A stretch of DNA of 64,000 nucleotides from Nitrincola sp. A-D6 (GTDB taxonomy: Bacteria > Pseudomonadota > Gammaproteobacteria > Pseudomonadales > Balneatricaceae), in assembly GCF_000764495.1 (NCBI RefSeq), contig NZ_JRLB01000006.1, forward strand, positions 57,979-121,978. The letters are read 5' to 3'. The translations under genes were made by a program, and so were the position numbers. The notes beneath the pieces are model-generated. The model was not told where the DNA came from, did not search any database, and saw nothing but the letters and a program-made list of their open reading frames with translations. This document shows, piece after piece, positions 31,010 through 40,134 of this stretch (positions within the stretch are counted from its first letter, which is position 1; every line of letters begins with the position of its first letter).

Positions 31010-32349
31010 GTGAGTGATTCTGTTGCAGCCCTGTTAGGGCTGGAGCAACAACTGCGCAAGGCATCCGACCTTGCGCAGTTGTTTTATACCCTGGTAAACC
31101 AGACTCATACCTGTGTACCTTATACTCAGGCGCTTTTGCTTGTCGGCGAAAACCTGCGTCGGCCCAGAGTAGAAGCGGCCTCGGATATACCCGCGGTTGA
31201 CTACACCTCACCCTTTATCAACTGGATTGAACGCTTAAGTGAGGCACTTCTTGCTGATGAAAAGGCATTATCCCAGAGGGTAGTGAAACGCACAGAGGTT
31301 CCGGATAGCCTGGCCAGGGAATGGAAGGAGTTCGGTACGCCAGACTACCTGCTCTGGCAACCACTGGTAATTGATGCGCGCGGGGGGAGGCGGCTGGAGT
31401 TCTGCTACTGTTTCGTGAGCAGGGCTGGTCTGAAGGTGAACGAGGTGTTTGCCAGCATATTGGCAGCAGTGCCGGACATGCGCTGTTTGCATTAAGGCGG
31501 CAGCAACCCCTGCGTCAATTCTGGCCAAGATTACGACAGCGCAAGGTTGTAGTGGCTATCCTTCTGGGCCTGGTGGTTTTGATGGCGCTGCCGGTGCGGC
31601 TGAGTACGCTTGCACCGGTACAGGTAATTCCTGCTAAGCCCCATGTGGTCGCCGCACCGCTGGATGGCGTGGTTGAACAGGTGCTTGTGCAGCCCAATCA
31701 GATGGTGAATCAGGGAGAGACCCTGGCACAACTGGAGAGTGGTGAGTTGCGCAGTGAAGAATCCATAGCTCATCAGGAACTGCTGGTAACTCAGGCAGAG
31801 CTCAAAACGGTGCAGCAAAGTGGGTTTATGGACCCGCGTCATAAATCACGTCTGGCTGAACTGGAATCCCAGGTCAGGCTGCGCCTGTTACAATGGGAAC
31901 GTGCCGTGGACCGGCTGGAAAAGGCACGCATTGTATCGGATATAACCGGTGTAGCGGTTCTGGACGACCCGATGGAGTGGCGTGGAAGGCCGGTGAAAGT
32001 GGGTGAGCGCATCATGCTGGTGGCTGATCCGCAGCGTGTCGAGCTGGAAATCATGTTGCCGGTCAAAGACTCGATAGTGCTCTTGTCAGGTGCTGATATC
32101 CGGGTGTTTTTTGATAATGACCCCATTCATGCCTGGTCGGCCAGCTTGAGACATGCCGCTTATGAACCCCGTCAAACCGAGACCCAGGATATGGCCTACC
32201 GACTCATCGCAGATCTGGATGCACAGCATCAGACACCGCCCAGAATTGGCTTGAAGGGAACGGCAAAAATTTATGGGGATCGTGTCAGTGTGTTCTTTTA
32301 TCTGTTCCGGCGACCTCTGACCAGTCTGAGGCAATGGGTGGGATGGTAG
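31010..32349 (+). CDS. HlyD-type membrane fusion protein with GAF-like N-terminal half (frameshifted)
   Basis: The N-terminal 200 or so residues are cytoplasmic and GAF-like in length and pattern (LEQQLRKASDLAQLFYTLVN at the start), then a membrane helix (VVVAILLGLVVLMALPV) and a biotinyl-lipoyl hairpin domain (VVAAPLDGVVEQVLVQPNQ) with a helical insert and a barrel. The frame breaks at the G6 at 31382-31387. One more G gives DARGGEAAGVLLLF and joins the two halves into about 446 residues. The GTG start at 31010 has AAGGAG before it. Its last bases overlap the M50 gene. A sensing domain fused to an adaptor is unusual. It probably works with the next gene in export. Confidence 0.75.
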
Positions 32350-34457
32350 AGGCACGTTTGCCGACACTCAGGCAGAATCTAAAGCTGCTGCCTGGAGCGC
32401 ATGATGAGGATGGAGCCCCCAGATGGCTGTTGCACGATGTAGCACGCAATCGCTATTTCAGTCTTGTTAAACCGGCACTGGAGCTGATCCGCTACTGGCA
32501 GCCCGGTACTACGCCAACGGAAATGTCGGCGTGGCTGAATCAAAAAGGGTTTGAGTACAAGCCTGAAGAGATTCGGGCATTCGCTGATTTTTTGATTGCC
32601 AATCACCTTGTTTTGGCGCGTACTGAGCAGGCATCGGACTATTTTCATCGACAAAAGCTGGAAAACAAAAAAAGTGTCTGGAGCTGGTTACTGCACAACT
32701 ACCTGTTTATACGCATTCCTCTGCTAAGGCCTGATCCGCTTTTGGCCAGGGTAATGCCACACCTGAGCTGGCTGTTTACCGGACTGGTTGAGAAACTTGT
32801 TCTGCTTAGTGGTCTTATCGGTTTGTTCCTGATTATCAGACAGTGGGACAGTTTTACCGGTACCTTCCTGCATTTCTTTAGTCTTGAAGGGATGTTGCTC
32901 TATGCCATCACACTGGTGTTGGTAAAAAGTGCGCATGAACTGGGGCATGCACTGGTATCATGCCGACTGGGTTGTCGGGTTGCATCGATGGGGGTGGCCT
33001 TTTTAGTCATGTTTCCGGTGCTGTATACAGATACAACCGATGCCTGGAAGCTACGCTCGCGTAAAGATCGGCTGCGCATTGTCACAGCCGGGGTCAGAAC
33101 AGAGCTCTATCTGGCCATGTTGGCAAGTTTTCTGTGGGGCGTGCTACCGGATGGTACCCTGCGTAGCGCCGCCTTTTTTGTTGCAACCACCAGTTGGATA
33201 ACCTCGCTGCTGGTCAATGTCAGTCCTTTTTTACGCTTTGATGGTTATTATGCTTTTTCGGATCTGATCGGTGTTGAGAACCTGCAGCAACGGGCCTTTG
33301 CACTGGGACGCTGGAAACTGCGCTATTGGCTTTGGGGAATTGATGACCCTATGCCGGAGCCCATGACCCGCTCCAAGGCCCGCACTCTGATCTTCTATGC
33401 CTGGTTTACATGGGTATACCGTTTCTTATTGTTTCTGGGTATTGCCCTGCTTGTGTACCATTTCTTTTTTAAAGTGCTTGGTATTCTGTTATTTGTTGTA
33501 GAGATTTTATGGTTTATTCTTATGCCGGTAATTAAGGAACTCAAGGTCTGGCGGGAACGCTGGTCAGACTTTACATTCACCCCAATAAGACTCCTGTGCT
33601 GGGCAATACCCGTCATTCTGTTATTGGCGGCTCTGCTGCCTTTAACATCTGAAGTCAGGGTGCCGGCTGTGATCAGAGCTGAAAACCTGCACTATGTGTA
33701 TGCACCTGAGGCCGCACAGATTATCGAAGTTAAAAAAACAGCGGGTGACAGCGTCGCTGAAGATGCTGAGCTGCTGCAGCTCTATGCCCCTGAACTGGAA
33801 AACAGTATTCAACAAACACAGGAAGAGCTCAACCTGGCTGAACTGCGCTTATCCAGATTGGCCAGCTCTCTGGAAGACAAGGCCGAGCAAGACGTTAACC
33901 GCGAGCGACTCGGGCAGTTGCAGGCCAGAATGGCACGCCTGCAGGCCAGACAGGAAGCCCTTGCGGTTAAGGCTGCTATTGCAGGTAGCGTATCGAATAT
34001 GGAAACGCTTCATTCCGGCCAGTGGGTAGGAGAGGGGCAGTACCTGCTGACACTCTTTGAACCAGGTGGCTTCAAGGTTGAAGGCTTCCTGAGTGAACGC
34101 TCCCTGGATCTGGTGACGGAAAGCACAACTGGATTCTTTATCAGTAATACCGGACAACACCCCGCCATTCCTGTTGTGATTGAAAAAATTGATATAGGTG
34201 CAGTTTCCTCCCTTGCGTATCATGAGTTGGGATCCATGTCAGGCGGGCCCATAGCTGTACGCCAAAGTGGTGAGAGGCTGATTCCCGAAACGGCACACTA
34301 CAGGCTTAGCCTAAGGCTGGTTGAATCAGCGGATCATGAGTACCTGGGAAGCGTTCGTGAACCCGGAATGCTGGTGCTGGAGGGGCAGCGCCGGAGCTGG
34401 TTATGGCCGCAGCTTGAGCGCCTGATTGCCATTATGATTCGGGAGTCCGGGTTTTGA
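32334..34457 (+). CDS. PqqD-like / M50 site-2 protease / HlyD fusion protein
   Basis: A 707-residue inner-membrane protein in three parts. Residues about 20-95 resemble a PqqD/RRE peptide-binding domain (WLLHDVARNRYFSLVKPALE, then FADFLIANHLVLA). Residues about 130-460 form a multi-pass M50 (site-2 protease) core with the zinc motif HELGHAL at 201-207 and the second metal site NVSPFLRFDGYYAF. Residues about 475-690 are a HlyD-like periplasmic part with a lipoyl hairpin around a coiled coil. It overlaps the preceding HlyD gene and the following kinase gene, so all are one operon. Proteins of this build accompany exported peptides and large surface proteins in several bacteria. Cleavage or recognition of the LEPR-XLL protein is an inference. 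Confidence 0.85.
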   Translation: MGGMVEARLPTLRQNLKLLPGAHDEDGAPRWLLHDVARNRYFSLVKPALELIRYWQPGTTPTEMSAWLNQKGFEYKPEEIRAFADFLIANHLVLARTEQASDYFHRQKLENKKSVWSWLLHNYLFIRIPLLRPDPLLARVMPHLSWLFTGLVEKLVLLSGLIGLFLIIRQWDSFTGTFLHFFSLEGMLLYAITLVLVKSAHELGHALVSCRLGCRVASMGVAFLVMFPVLYTDTTDAWKLRSRKDRLRIVTAGVRTELYLAMLASFLWGVLPDGTLRSAAFFVATTSWITSLLVNVSPFLRFDGYYAFSDLIGVENLQQRAFALGRWKLRYWLWGIDDPMPEPMTRSKARTLIFYAWFTWVYRFLLFLGIALLVYHFFFKVLGILLFVVEILWFILMPVIKELKVWRERWSDFTFTPIRLLCWAIPVILLLAALLPLTSEVRVPAVIRAENLHYVYAPEAAQIIEVKKTAGDSVAEDAELLQLYAPELENSIQQTQEELNLAELRLSRLASSLEDKAEQDVNRERLGQLQARMARLQARQEALAVKAAIAGSVSNMETLHSGQWVGEGQYLLTLFEPGGFKVEGFLSERSLDLVTESTTGFFISNTGQHPAIPVVIEKIDIGAVSSLAYHELGSMSGGPIAVRQSGERLIPETAHYRLSLRLVESADHEYLGSVREPGMLVLEGQRRSWLWPQLERLIAIMIRESGF

Positions 34458-36397
34458 TGCGCACTTGTTTAACCCTCAGGCTGCCTTTTATAGTCCTGCT
34501 TGCCTTGATGGTGTTTTTTTCAGCCAGAGTAGAGGCCGATATGGTCATCCTGGATCAGGATACCCTGACGTTAGACCGCGGGCAGTTGAGTATTTATGAA
34601 GATACCTCTGCAAGGCTGTTGCTTGATCAAATAGTCGAATTAAGACAGTTGGGGCGATTCAAGCCAACGTCAGATTCATTCAGCGAAGGTTACAGCAACT
34701 CGGCGTTCTGGGGATATACGCAGGTTACAAGGCCGCAAGCGTCATCCGGAATATGGGGTGTTTCCATAACACCTTCCTACCTGGATCAGGTCGATATATT
34801 CATCATGCAGGATGGTGAGTTAATCCGGCATATGCAAGTTGGTGACCAGGTTGCTGATCCTGAGCATGATATCCACAGTCGGCTGCATCTGGCTCAGGCG
34901 TATTTTCCTGTGGGTACATCTGATGTGTATTTTCGTTTGAAAACCACAAGCACCTCCCTGCTACTTGTAAAACTGATACCGGAAATCAACTTAGAGAGCT
35001 ATATCGATATCAGTATAGTGTTTGAGGGAATCCTTATAGGTGTGCTGCTGACAATTTTAATCATAAATCTTATAAACAGCATCTGGTTGAAAAGTGCTTT
35101 GTTTATTAATTTTGTCCTGTATGAGATCAGTCTTTTGGTCACTGTGTCGTTATCCATCGGGCTTACCCGAAGGCTGGTGCCTTCTTTGGAAATGATCGAG
35201 CAAAATCAAATATTCAAGCTGTCATTAATTATATCAGCCATCTTGGCACTGCTTTTTATATATCGCCTCATTAGTTTTAGCTTCAAGCGAAAGTGGATAG
35301 TCGACCTGATCTTTATTGTTGGCATACTCCATACCTGCTACGCATTTTATATGACACTCACTGGCAGATTTGTTGAAGTGATGAATTATATGAATTGGAT
35401 AGGAGCCTTATTGCCCTTGTCTGTATCGCTGATTGTGTTGCCTGACTGGAGGTCATTTGACACAGAAAAGAAATATCGGGTGATGGGCTTTGTTGCTTTT
35501 GGCCTTTTTGCATGTCTCAACAGCATGTATGTTAATGGTTTCATAGGCAGCAGTGGGCTTAAATCCTTTATTTCGCCAATTACAATACTCTCATTTCAAC
35601 TGATACTGCACTTCGTCATTATGCTGTCGATCCGCAAATCTCAAACAGCCGTCGAGGAGGCAAAGCAGGCAGCTGAGTTGGCTCGCTATGAAGCCGCTTC
35701 CGAACGTGCCCGAAGACAAGATGCGCAGACATTCCTGGCCATGCTGTCACATGAAATACGCACACCTCTGACAGTGATCGATTCAGCGGCACAGTCTTTA
35801 ATCAGAATTCATGATCAGACAGAAGAAAATAATACCACGCGGTTGAGGTATGTGCGTATACGCAAGTCTGTCAAAAGAATCAGTGAACTGTTGACTATGA
35901 GTGTCTCCAAAGCGCAGGCTGATATTGAACGCCTGGCTGGCAAGCAGGATACCTATGATCTTATTAAGCTGACCTGGACCGTTATCGATGAATTCAATAA
36001 GAATGAGCGCAAGCGGATCATGTTTTGCTATACAGAATCGGCGATGCCGGATCATTACCTGTTGCCGGAAAAAGCCTGTCATATTGTGATGCGCAACCTG
36101 ATTGATAATGCGCTCAAGTACAGCCCGGCAGACGCCCCTGTGGATGTGATGGTAAGAAAAGGTGCTCAGGGTGTGTGCTGGAGTGTCAGGGACAGTGGTC
36201 CAGGCTTGACTGAACATGTGCGAAACCATATGTTTAAGCAGTTTTTTCGTGCCGATGAAAGGGCATCGGTTCCAGGCCTCGGGCTTGGCTTGTATGTTGT
36301 GAAACAGTTGACCGAGCAATATAACGCTACGCTTCAGGTTGAGACCCTGGATGACGGAACTGTATTCAGCTGTTGTTTGCAAACAGAACAGTCATAA
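34457..36397 (+). CDS. 7TMR-DISM sensor histidine kinase
   Basis: A 646-residue membrane sensor kinase. It has a signal peptide (about 1-28), a periplasmic 7TMR-DISM extracellular domain (about 40-180), seven predicted membrane helices (about 190-395), a short coiled linker, HisKA with the phosphorylated His in LSHEIRTPLTVIDS, and an HATPase domain with RNLIDNALKYSP (N box), VRDSGPGL (G1) and GLGLGLYVV (G2). The ATG at 34457 overlaps the M50 stop (TGATG). It pairs with the response regulator 22 bases downstream and probably senses the state of the export or cell-surface system. Confidence 0.9.
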   Translation: MRTCLTLRLPFIVLLALMVFFSARVEADMVILDQDTLTLDRGQLSIYEDTSARLLLDQIVELRQLGRFKPTSDSFSEGYSNSAFWGYTQVTRPQASSGIWGVSITPSYLDQVDIFIMQDGELIRHMQVGDQVADPEHDIHSRLHLAQAYFPVGTSDVYFRLKTTSTSLLLVKLIPEINLESYIDISIVFEGILIGVLLTILIINLINSIWLKSALFINFVLYEISLLVTVSLSIGLTRRLVPSLEMIEQNQIFKLSLIISAILALLFIYRLISFSFKRKWIVDLIFIVGILHTCYAFYMTLTGRFVEVMNYMNWIGALLPLSVSLIVLPDWRSFDTEKKYRVMGFVAFGLFACLNSMYVNGFIGSSGLKSFISPITILSFQLILHFVIMLSIRKSQTAVEEAKQAAELARYEAASERARRQDAQTFLAMLSHEIRTPLTVIDSAAQSLIRIHDQTEENNTTRLRYVRIRKSVKRISELLTMSVSKAQADIERLAGKQDTYDLIKLTWTVIDEFNKNERKRIMFCYTESAMPDHYLLPEKACHIVMRNLIDNALKYSPADAPVDVMVRKGAQGVCWSVRDSGPGLTEHVRNHMFKQFFRADERASVPGLGLGLYVVKQLTEQYNATLQVETLDDGTVFSCCLQTEQS

Positions 36398-36419
36398 TAA
36401 AAAACAGAGCAGTCATAAA

Positions 36420-37118
36420 ATGAGCATATATCGCGTCGCCGTATTGGAAGATAATGATGCGCTCAGAGAAGAGCTTGTTTACCTGTTGATTAGTGAAGGC
36501 TATCACATCGAATCATTCGGTGAAGCCGCCGCTTTCATGCTGGCACACACTCAGGAGGCCTATGATATTCTGATTCTTGATCTTGGCCTGCCTGATGTTG
36601 ATGGCATTGATCTGGCGCGGGAACTGAGTGCTCGCAGGGAAGAAACCGGAATTATCATGCTGACGGCTCGTGGCGAGTTGTCTGATCGCATCGACGGTCT
36701 TTCAGCCGGTGCTGATACCTACCTTACCAAACCCTTTGAGTATGATGAGTTACTGGCGCATATCAGTGCCCTGCTAAGGCGCATTTGCATGAAAAGGGCG
36801 CAGGGTGTATGGCAAATTGATGCAGCGCGTCAGCAGTTAGAAGCACCCGATACCGGAGCAGTATTTGAGCTTACAGCCTCAGAAGTTGTGCTGCTGGTTG
36901 AGCTGGCTAAAAAACACCCTTCACATGTGTCACGAGCTGAGTTAATCCGCGCACTGGGTGAAGATTTCATGCTTTACGATGAACGTCGGCTGGAAAAGCT
37001 GATCAGCCGCTTGCGTACCAAGCTGCTGGAGAGCTTTAACGCCAGCCCGATCAAAGCCATACGAGGAAAGGGGTATATCTTTAAGGAAAGTATCGAATTA
37101 AAGTATGGCAAATTGTAG
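36420..37118 (+). CDS. OmpR/PhoB-family response regulator
   Basis: A 232-residue two-component regulator. The receiver domain (about 1-115) has the acidic pocket LEDND near the start, the phospho-acceptor Asp in ILDLGLPDVDG, and the Lys in TKPFEYDEL. A winged-helix DNA-binding domain follows (about 135-225, ending AIRGKGYIF). I start it at the ATG at 36420; an earlier in-frame start would overlap the kinase gene. The stop codon TAG lies inside a REP-like repeat. A tandem decamer upstream of the locus (21532) is a candidate binding site. Confidence 0.9.
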   Translation: MSIYRVAVLEDNDALREELVYLLISEGYHIESFGEAAAFMLAHTQEAYDILILDLGLPDVDGIDLARELSARREETGIIMLTARGELSDRIDGLSAGADTYLTKPFEYDELLAHISALLRRICMKRAQGVWQIDAARQQLEAPDTGAVFELTASEVVLLVELAKKHPSHVSRAELIRALGEDFMLYDERRLEKLISRLRTKLLESFNASPIKAIRGKGYIFKESIELKYGKL

Positions 37119-37246
37119 GAGCCCGGTCTGTAGGAGCCCGGTCTGTGGGAGCCCGGTCCCCGGGCGAACACCCTATCGCTCGCAGAGTGAGCTCCCACAC
37201 AGTTTAAGGTTGCCCCCATTTGTAGGAGCCGGGTCCCCGGGCGAAT
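37114..37246. repeat. Cluster of REP-like repeats
   Basis: Two partial units (TGTAGGAGCCCGGTC at 37114 and again at 37129), then a full inverted pair (GTGGGAGCCCGGTCCCCGGG ... TCGCTCGCAGAGTGAGC, 37144-37199), then one more unit (TGTAGGAGCCGGGTCCCCGG, 37221-37246). The first supplies the stop codon of the response-regulator gene. The remainder of 37119-37335 holds no gene; the promoter of rfaH should lie near 37270-37320. Confidence 0.8.
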
Positions 37247-37335
37247 GGTAAAGTCGGAAACGCAATGCTTCACTCCCGGCTACCCAAACGTTACAATTGG
37301 CACAGATTTAACGCGTTTCTCAAGGAGTAGTATCA

Positions 37336-37833
37336 ATGGATGGACGCGACTGGTATCTGGTGCAGTGCAAACCGGGTGAGACCCAGCGTGCATTTGAGCA
37401 CCTGCAGAACCAACAATACGATTGTTACCTGCCGATTATACGAGTGGCTAAAATTCGTAAAGGCAAGCGTGTCACTCTTGATGAACCCCTGTTCCCTGGC
37501 TATCTGTTCATTCATCTGGATCAACTCACCGATGATTGGCAGCCTATCCGTTCAACCCGTGGGGTGACCCGGTTAGTCTCTTTTGGCGGCCTGCCTTTGG
37601 CGATCGATTCTGCTCTTATTGCCGCACTTAAAACTCGCTGTGAAACTAAAACGACCTTGTGCTCACTGCAAAAGGGCGAAAAAGTACGCATTACTGAAGG
37701 ACCGTTTCGTGAACTGGAAGCCATGTTTGAATCCTTCGATGGTGATGAACGCGTGGTGCTCCTGCTTAATTTGTTGCAGCATCAACAGCGCCTGGTTGTG
37801 CCGGTTAGTAGTATTCATAAAGTGATGTTTTAA
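37336..37833 (+). CDS. rfaH: Transcription antiterminator RfaH
   Basis: A 165-residue NusG paralogue. The NGN domain (about 1-100) starts WYLVQCKPGETQRAFEHL and includes LDEPLFPGYLFIHL and STRGVTRLVSFGG. The C-terminal KOW segment reads GEKVRITEGPFRELEAMFES. RfaH binds RNA polymerase paused at an ops element and prevents premature termination in long polysaccharide operons. AAGGAG sits 8 bases before the ATG. It lies directly upstream of the O-antigen operon, with an ops-like site between them at 38039, so local control of that operon is likely. Confidence 0.93.
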   Translation: MDGRDWYLVQCKPGETQRAFEHLQNQQYDCYLPIIRVAKIRKGKRVTLDEPLFPGYLFIHLDQLTDDWQPIRSTRGVTRLVSFGGLPLAIDSALIAALKTRCETKTTLCSLQKGEKVRITEGPFRELEAMFESFDGDERVVLLLNLLQHQQRLVVPVSSIHKVMF

Positions 37834-38038
37834 AAAATTAGTGAAGTGTTCCTGGGCTCTGTCCTGGACACTAAAGGATAACTCTGGTTGGTTCGCCCTG
37901 CATTTAAAGAGTAGGGTACAATAGTAAAGATCTGACAACGGGTGCAAGGATGTACCGGGCAACGCTGTCATGTTAGAAATACGATGGAAATACAATGCAC
38001 AAGCCCGTTTTGCAAGGTAGTGCTCAATGCACATGCCC

Positions 38039-38050
38039 TGCGGTAGCCTG
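38039..38050 (+). promoter_or_regulatory. ops-like (JUMPstart) element upstream of wzz
   Basis: TGCGGTAGCCTG matches the ops consensus GGCGGTAGCGTG at 10 of 12 positions, including the GGTAG core. A GGTAGTGCT 22 bases upstream resembles the other part of a JUMPstart sequence. It is transcribed in the leader of the O-antigen operon, 42 bases before the wzz start, where RfaH would load. Confidence 0.6.
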
Positions 38051-38091
38051 CCTGAGTGTTAGTAATTTGATTATCAAGGACAACAAGTCAA

Positions 38092-38879
38092 ATGAGTAAA
38101 GTGGATAGCTCCAAACCCGATGCACAATTCCCGCAAGCCATGCATCCGGCTTACGCTCAGTATGCGGATGATGAAATCAGCCTGGTGGATCTCGCTAAAA
38201 TTTTGATTGCCCGTAAGGTTTGGTTTTTTGTTGTATTCGCCCTGGTGGTTATCATGAGCGGGGTATTTGCCCTGACAAAACGCCCACAACTCCCTGTACC
38301 CCTGAGCGACAATCCAACCCTGGCATTCACCACCTTGATAGCGATAGGCTACAAAACACCCACTGTGTTTATCGAACCCATGGCATCTGTGCATACACTT
38401 ATAGAAGATGCCTATAGTATAAAGGCGCGCATTGACAAGCCTGAATTTGAAAACTTGGTTCTGGATATCAGCTATGAATCCCGAGGCAGCATCAACCAGG
38501 AGGGTAGTAATATCTTACGCATGATTACCTTGGGCAAGCTGGATCAGCATGAAACAATAAGTGCATTTCATCGTGCCGTAGCTGAGCCACTGATAGCGCG
38601 TCATCAGCAACTGGCAGATGAAATCAAACAGCAACAAGGCCAGGCCTCCAATCAAGAACTGTCTCAAGTCACTTCCACAAGTCTTGCGGCTACAGCGAAT
38701 CCGTTACCACTTATAAAATCATCAACAGGCCCCGGTATCAGTCCTAAACTCATTCTGGCGCTTGGCATAGTGCTGGGGTTGATGTTAGGGTGATGAGTGC
38801 ATTTTTTGCTGAATTTATCATTCGGGTTAAACAAAGCCTTGCTGAAGATAAGCTGGCGCAAGAAAAGGAGAGCGCATGA
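38092..38879 (+). CDS. wzz: O-antigen chain length regulator Wzz-like (frameshifted at its end)
   Basis: Wzz proteins are inner-membrane polysaccharide co-polymerases that set O-antigen chain length. The protein has a first membrane helix ([19 protein letters not shown], residues about 43-61), a periplasmic domain with a short coiled stretch, and a second helix at the C-terminus ([13 protein letters not shown]). As given, the frame stops right after LMLG. Adding one G to the GGG at 38788-38790 extends it through [17 protein letters not shown] to a TGA at 38877-38879 that overlaps the ugd start. This completes the second helix and gives the usual Wzz cytoplasmic tail. Repaired length is about 262 residues. 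Confidence 0.82.
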
Positions 38880-40042
38880 AAATCGCCATAGCCGGTACAG
38901 GTTACGTTGGTCTGTCCAACGCCATGCTGCTGGCACAACACAATGAAGTGGTTGCCGTCGACATTATTGAAGAAAAGGTGGCGCTGTTAAATAATCGCCA
39001 GTCCCCCATCGTTGATACCGAGATTGAAGATTTCCTGCAAAACAAGCCGTTAAACTTCAGGGCAACGCTGGATAAAGCCGACGCTTATCAGGATGCTGAT
39101 TTTGTCATCATCGCCACACCCACCGATTACGATCCGCAGACTAACTACTTTAATACCCGCAGTGTGGAATCGGTCATCAGGGATGTGATGGCAGTTAACC
39201 CACAGGCGATCATGGTGATCAAATCAACCGTCCCGGTTGGCTATACCGCGAGTATTAAAGCGGAACTGGGTACAGACAACCTGATCTTCTCACCTGAATT
39301 TTTGCGCGAAGGGCGGGCACTTTACGACAACTTATACCCGTCACGCATTATCGTTGGTGAGCGCTCAGCGCGTGCAGAAACCTTCGCTGGACTGCTCAAA
39401 CAGGGTGCCATCAAACAGGATGTACAGGTGTTGTTCACCGACCCGACCGAGGCGGAGGCAATCAAACTTTTTGCCAATACCTACCTGGCAATGCGCGTGG
39501 CCTACTTTAACGAACTGGACACCTATGCCGAAAGCCATGGCCTGAGCACCAAGCAGATCATAGAAGGAGTCGGTTTAGACCCGCGTATTGGCAACCACTA
39601 TAACAACCCCTCGTTTGGCTACGGCGGCTACTGCTTGCCGAAAGATACAAAACAGTTACTGGCCAACTACGATGAGGTTCCGAGTAACCTGATTCGTGCC
39701 ATCGTTGATGCCAACACCACCCGTAAAGATTTTATTGCCAACGCCATTATCAAACGCAATCCCAAAGTGGTTGGCATCTATCGCCTGGTGATGAAATCCG
39801 GCTCAGATAACTTCCGTGCCTCAGCCATCCAGGGCGTTATGAAGCGCATCAAAGCCAAGGGCATTGAAGTAGTCATCTATGAACCGGTCATGGAAGAAGA
39901 CAGCTTCTACAACTCCCGCGTAATACGCGACCTGGAAGAATTTAAACAGATCAGCGATGTAATCATCGCCAACCGCCTGTCCGAAGACTTACAAGACGTC
40001 GCCACCAAAATCTACACCCGCGACCTCTTCGGCAGCGATTAA
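38876..40042 (+). CDS. ugd: UDP-glucose 6-dehydrogenase
   Basis: A 388-residue NAD-dependent dehydrogenase that oxidises UDP-glucose to UDP-glucuronate. The Rossmann motif is [14 protein letters not shown] at the start. The middle-domain signature is [20 protein letters not shown]. The catalytic Cys lies in [11 protein letters not shown] (about residue 254). Its length matches the short enterobacterial Ugd group and distinguishes it from the longer UDP-HexNAc dehydrogenase at 41680. The ATG overlaps the end of wzz. Confidence 0.92.
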   Translation: MKIAIAGTGYVGLSNAMLLAQHNEVVAVDIIEEKVALLNNRQSPIVDTEIEDFLQNKPLNFRATLDKADAYQDADFVIIATPTDYDPQTNYFNTRSVESVIRDVMAVNPQAIMVIKSTVPVGYTASIKAELGTDNLIFSPEFLREGRALYDNLYPSRIIVGERSARAETFAGLLKQGAIKQDVQVLFTDPTEAEAIKLFANTYLAMRVAYFNELDTYAESHGLSTKQIIEGVGLDPRIGNHYNNPSFGYGGYCLPKDTKQLLANYDEVPSNLIRAIVDANTTRKDFIANAIIKRNPKVVGIYRLVMKSGSDNFRASAIQGVMKRIKAKGIEVVIYEPVMEEDSFYNSRVIRDLEEFKQISDVIIANRLSEDLQDVATKIYTRDLFGSD

Positions 40043-40049
40043 ATTCAAT

Positions 40050-40111
40050 TGTAGGAGCCCGGTCTCCGGGCGAACAACCCGCTCCGCGGGCGAACAGCTC
40101 GCTTCGGACGA
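40050..40111. repeat. REP-like repeats
   Basis: TGTAGGAGCCCGGTCTCCGG plus GCGAA at 40050-40074, then degenerate units CCGCTCCGCGGGCGAA and GCTCGCTTCGGACGA. They fill the gap between ugd and the MBL gene. Confidence 0.75.
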
Positions 40112-40134
40112 ATAATCCAAAACAAGGACGTAAC

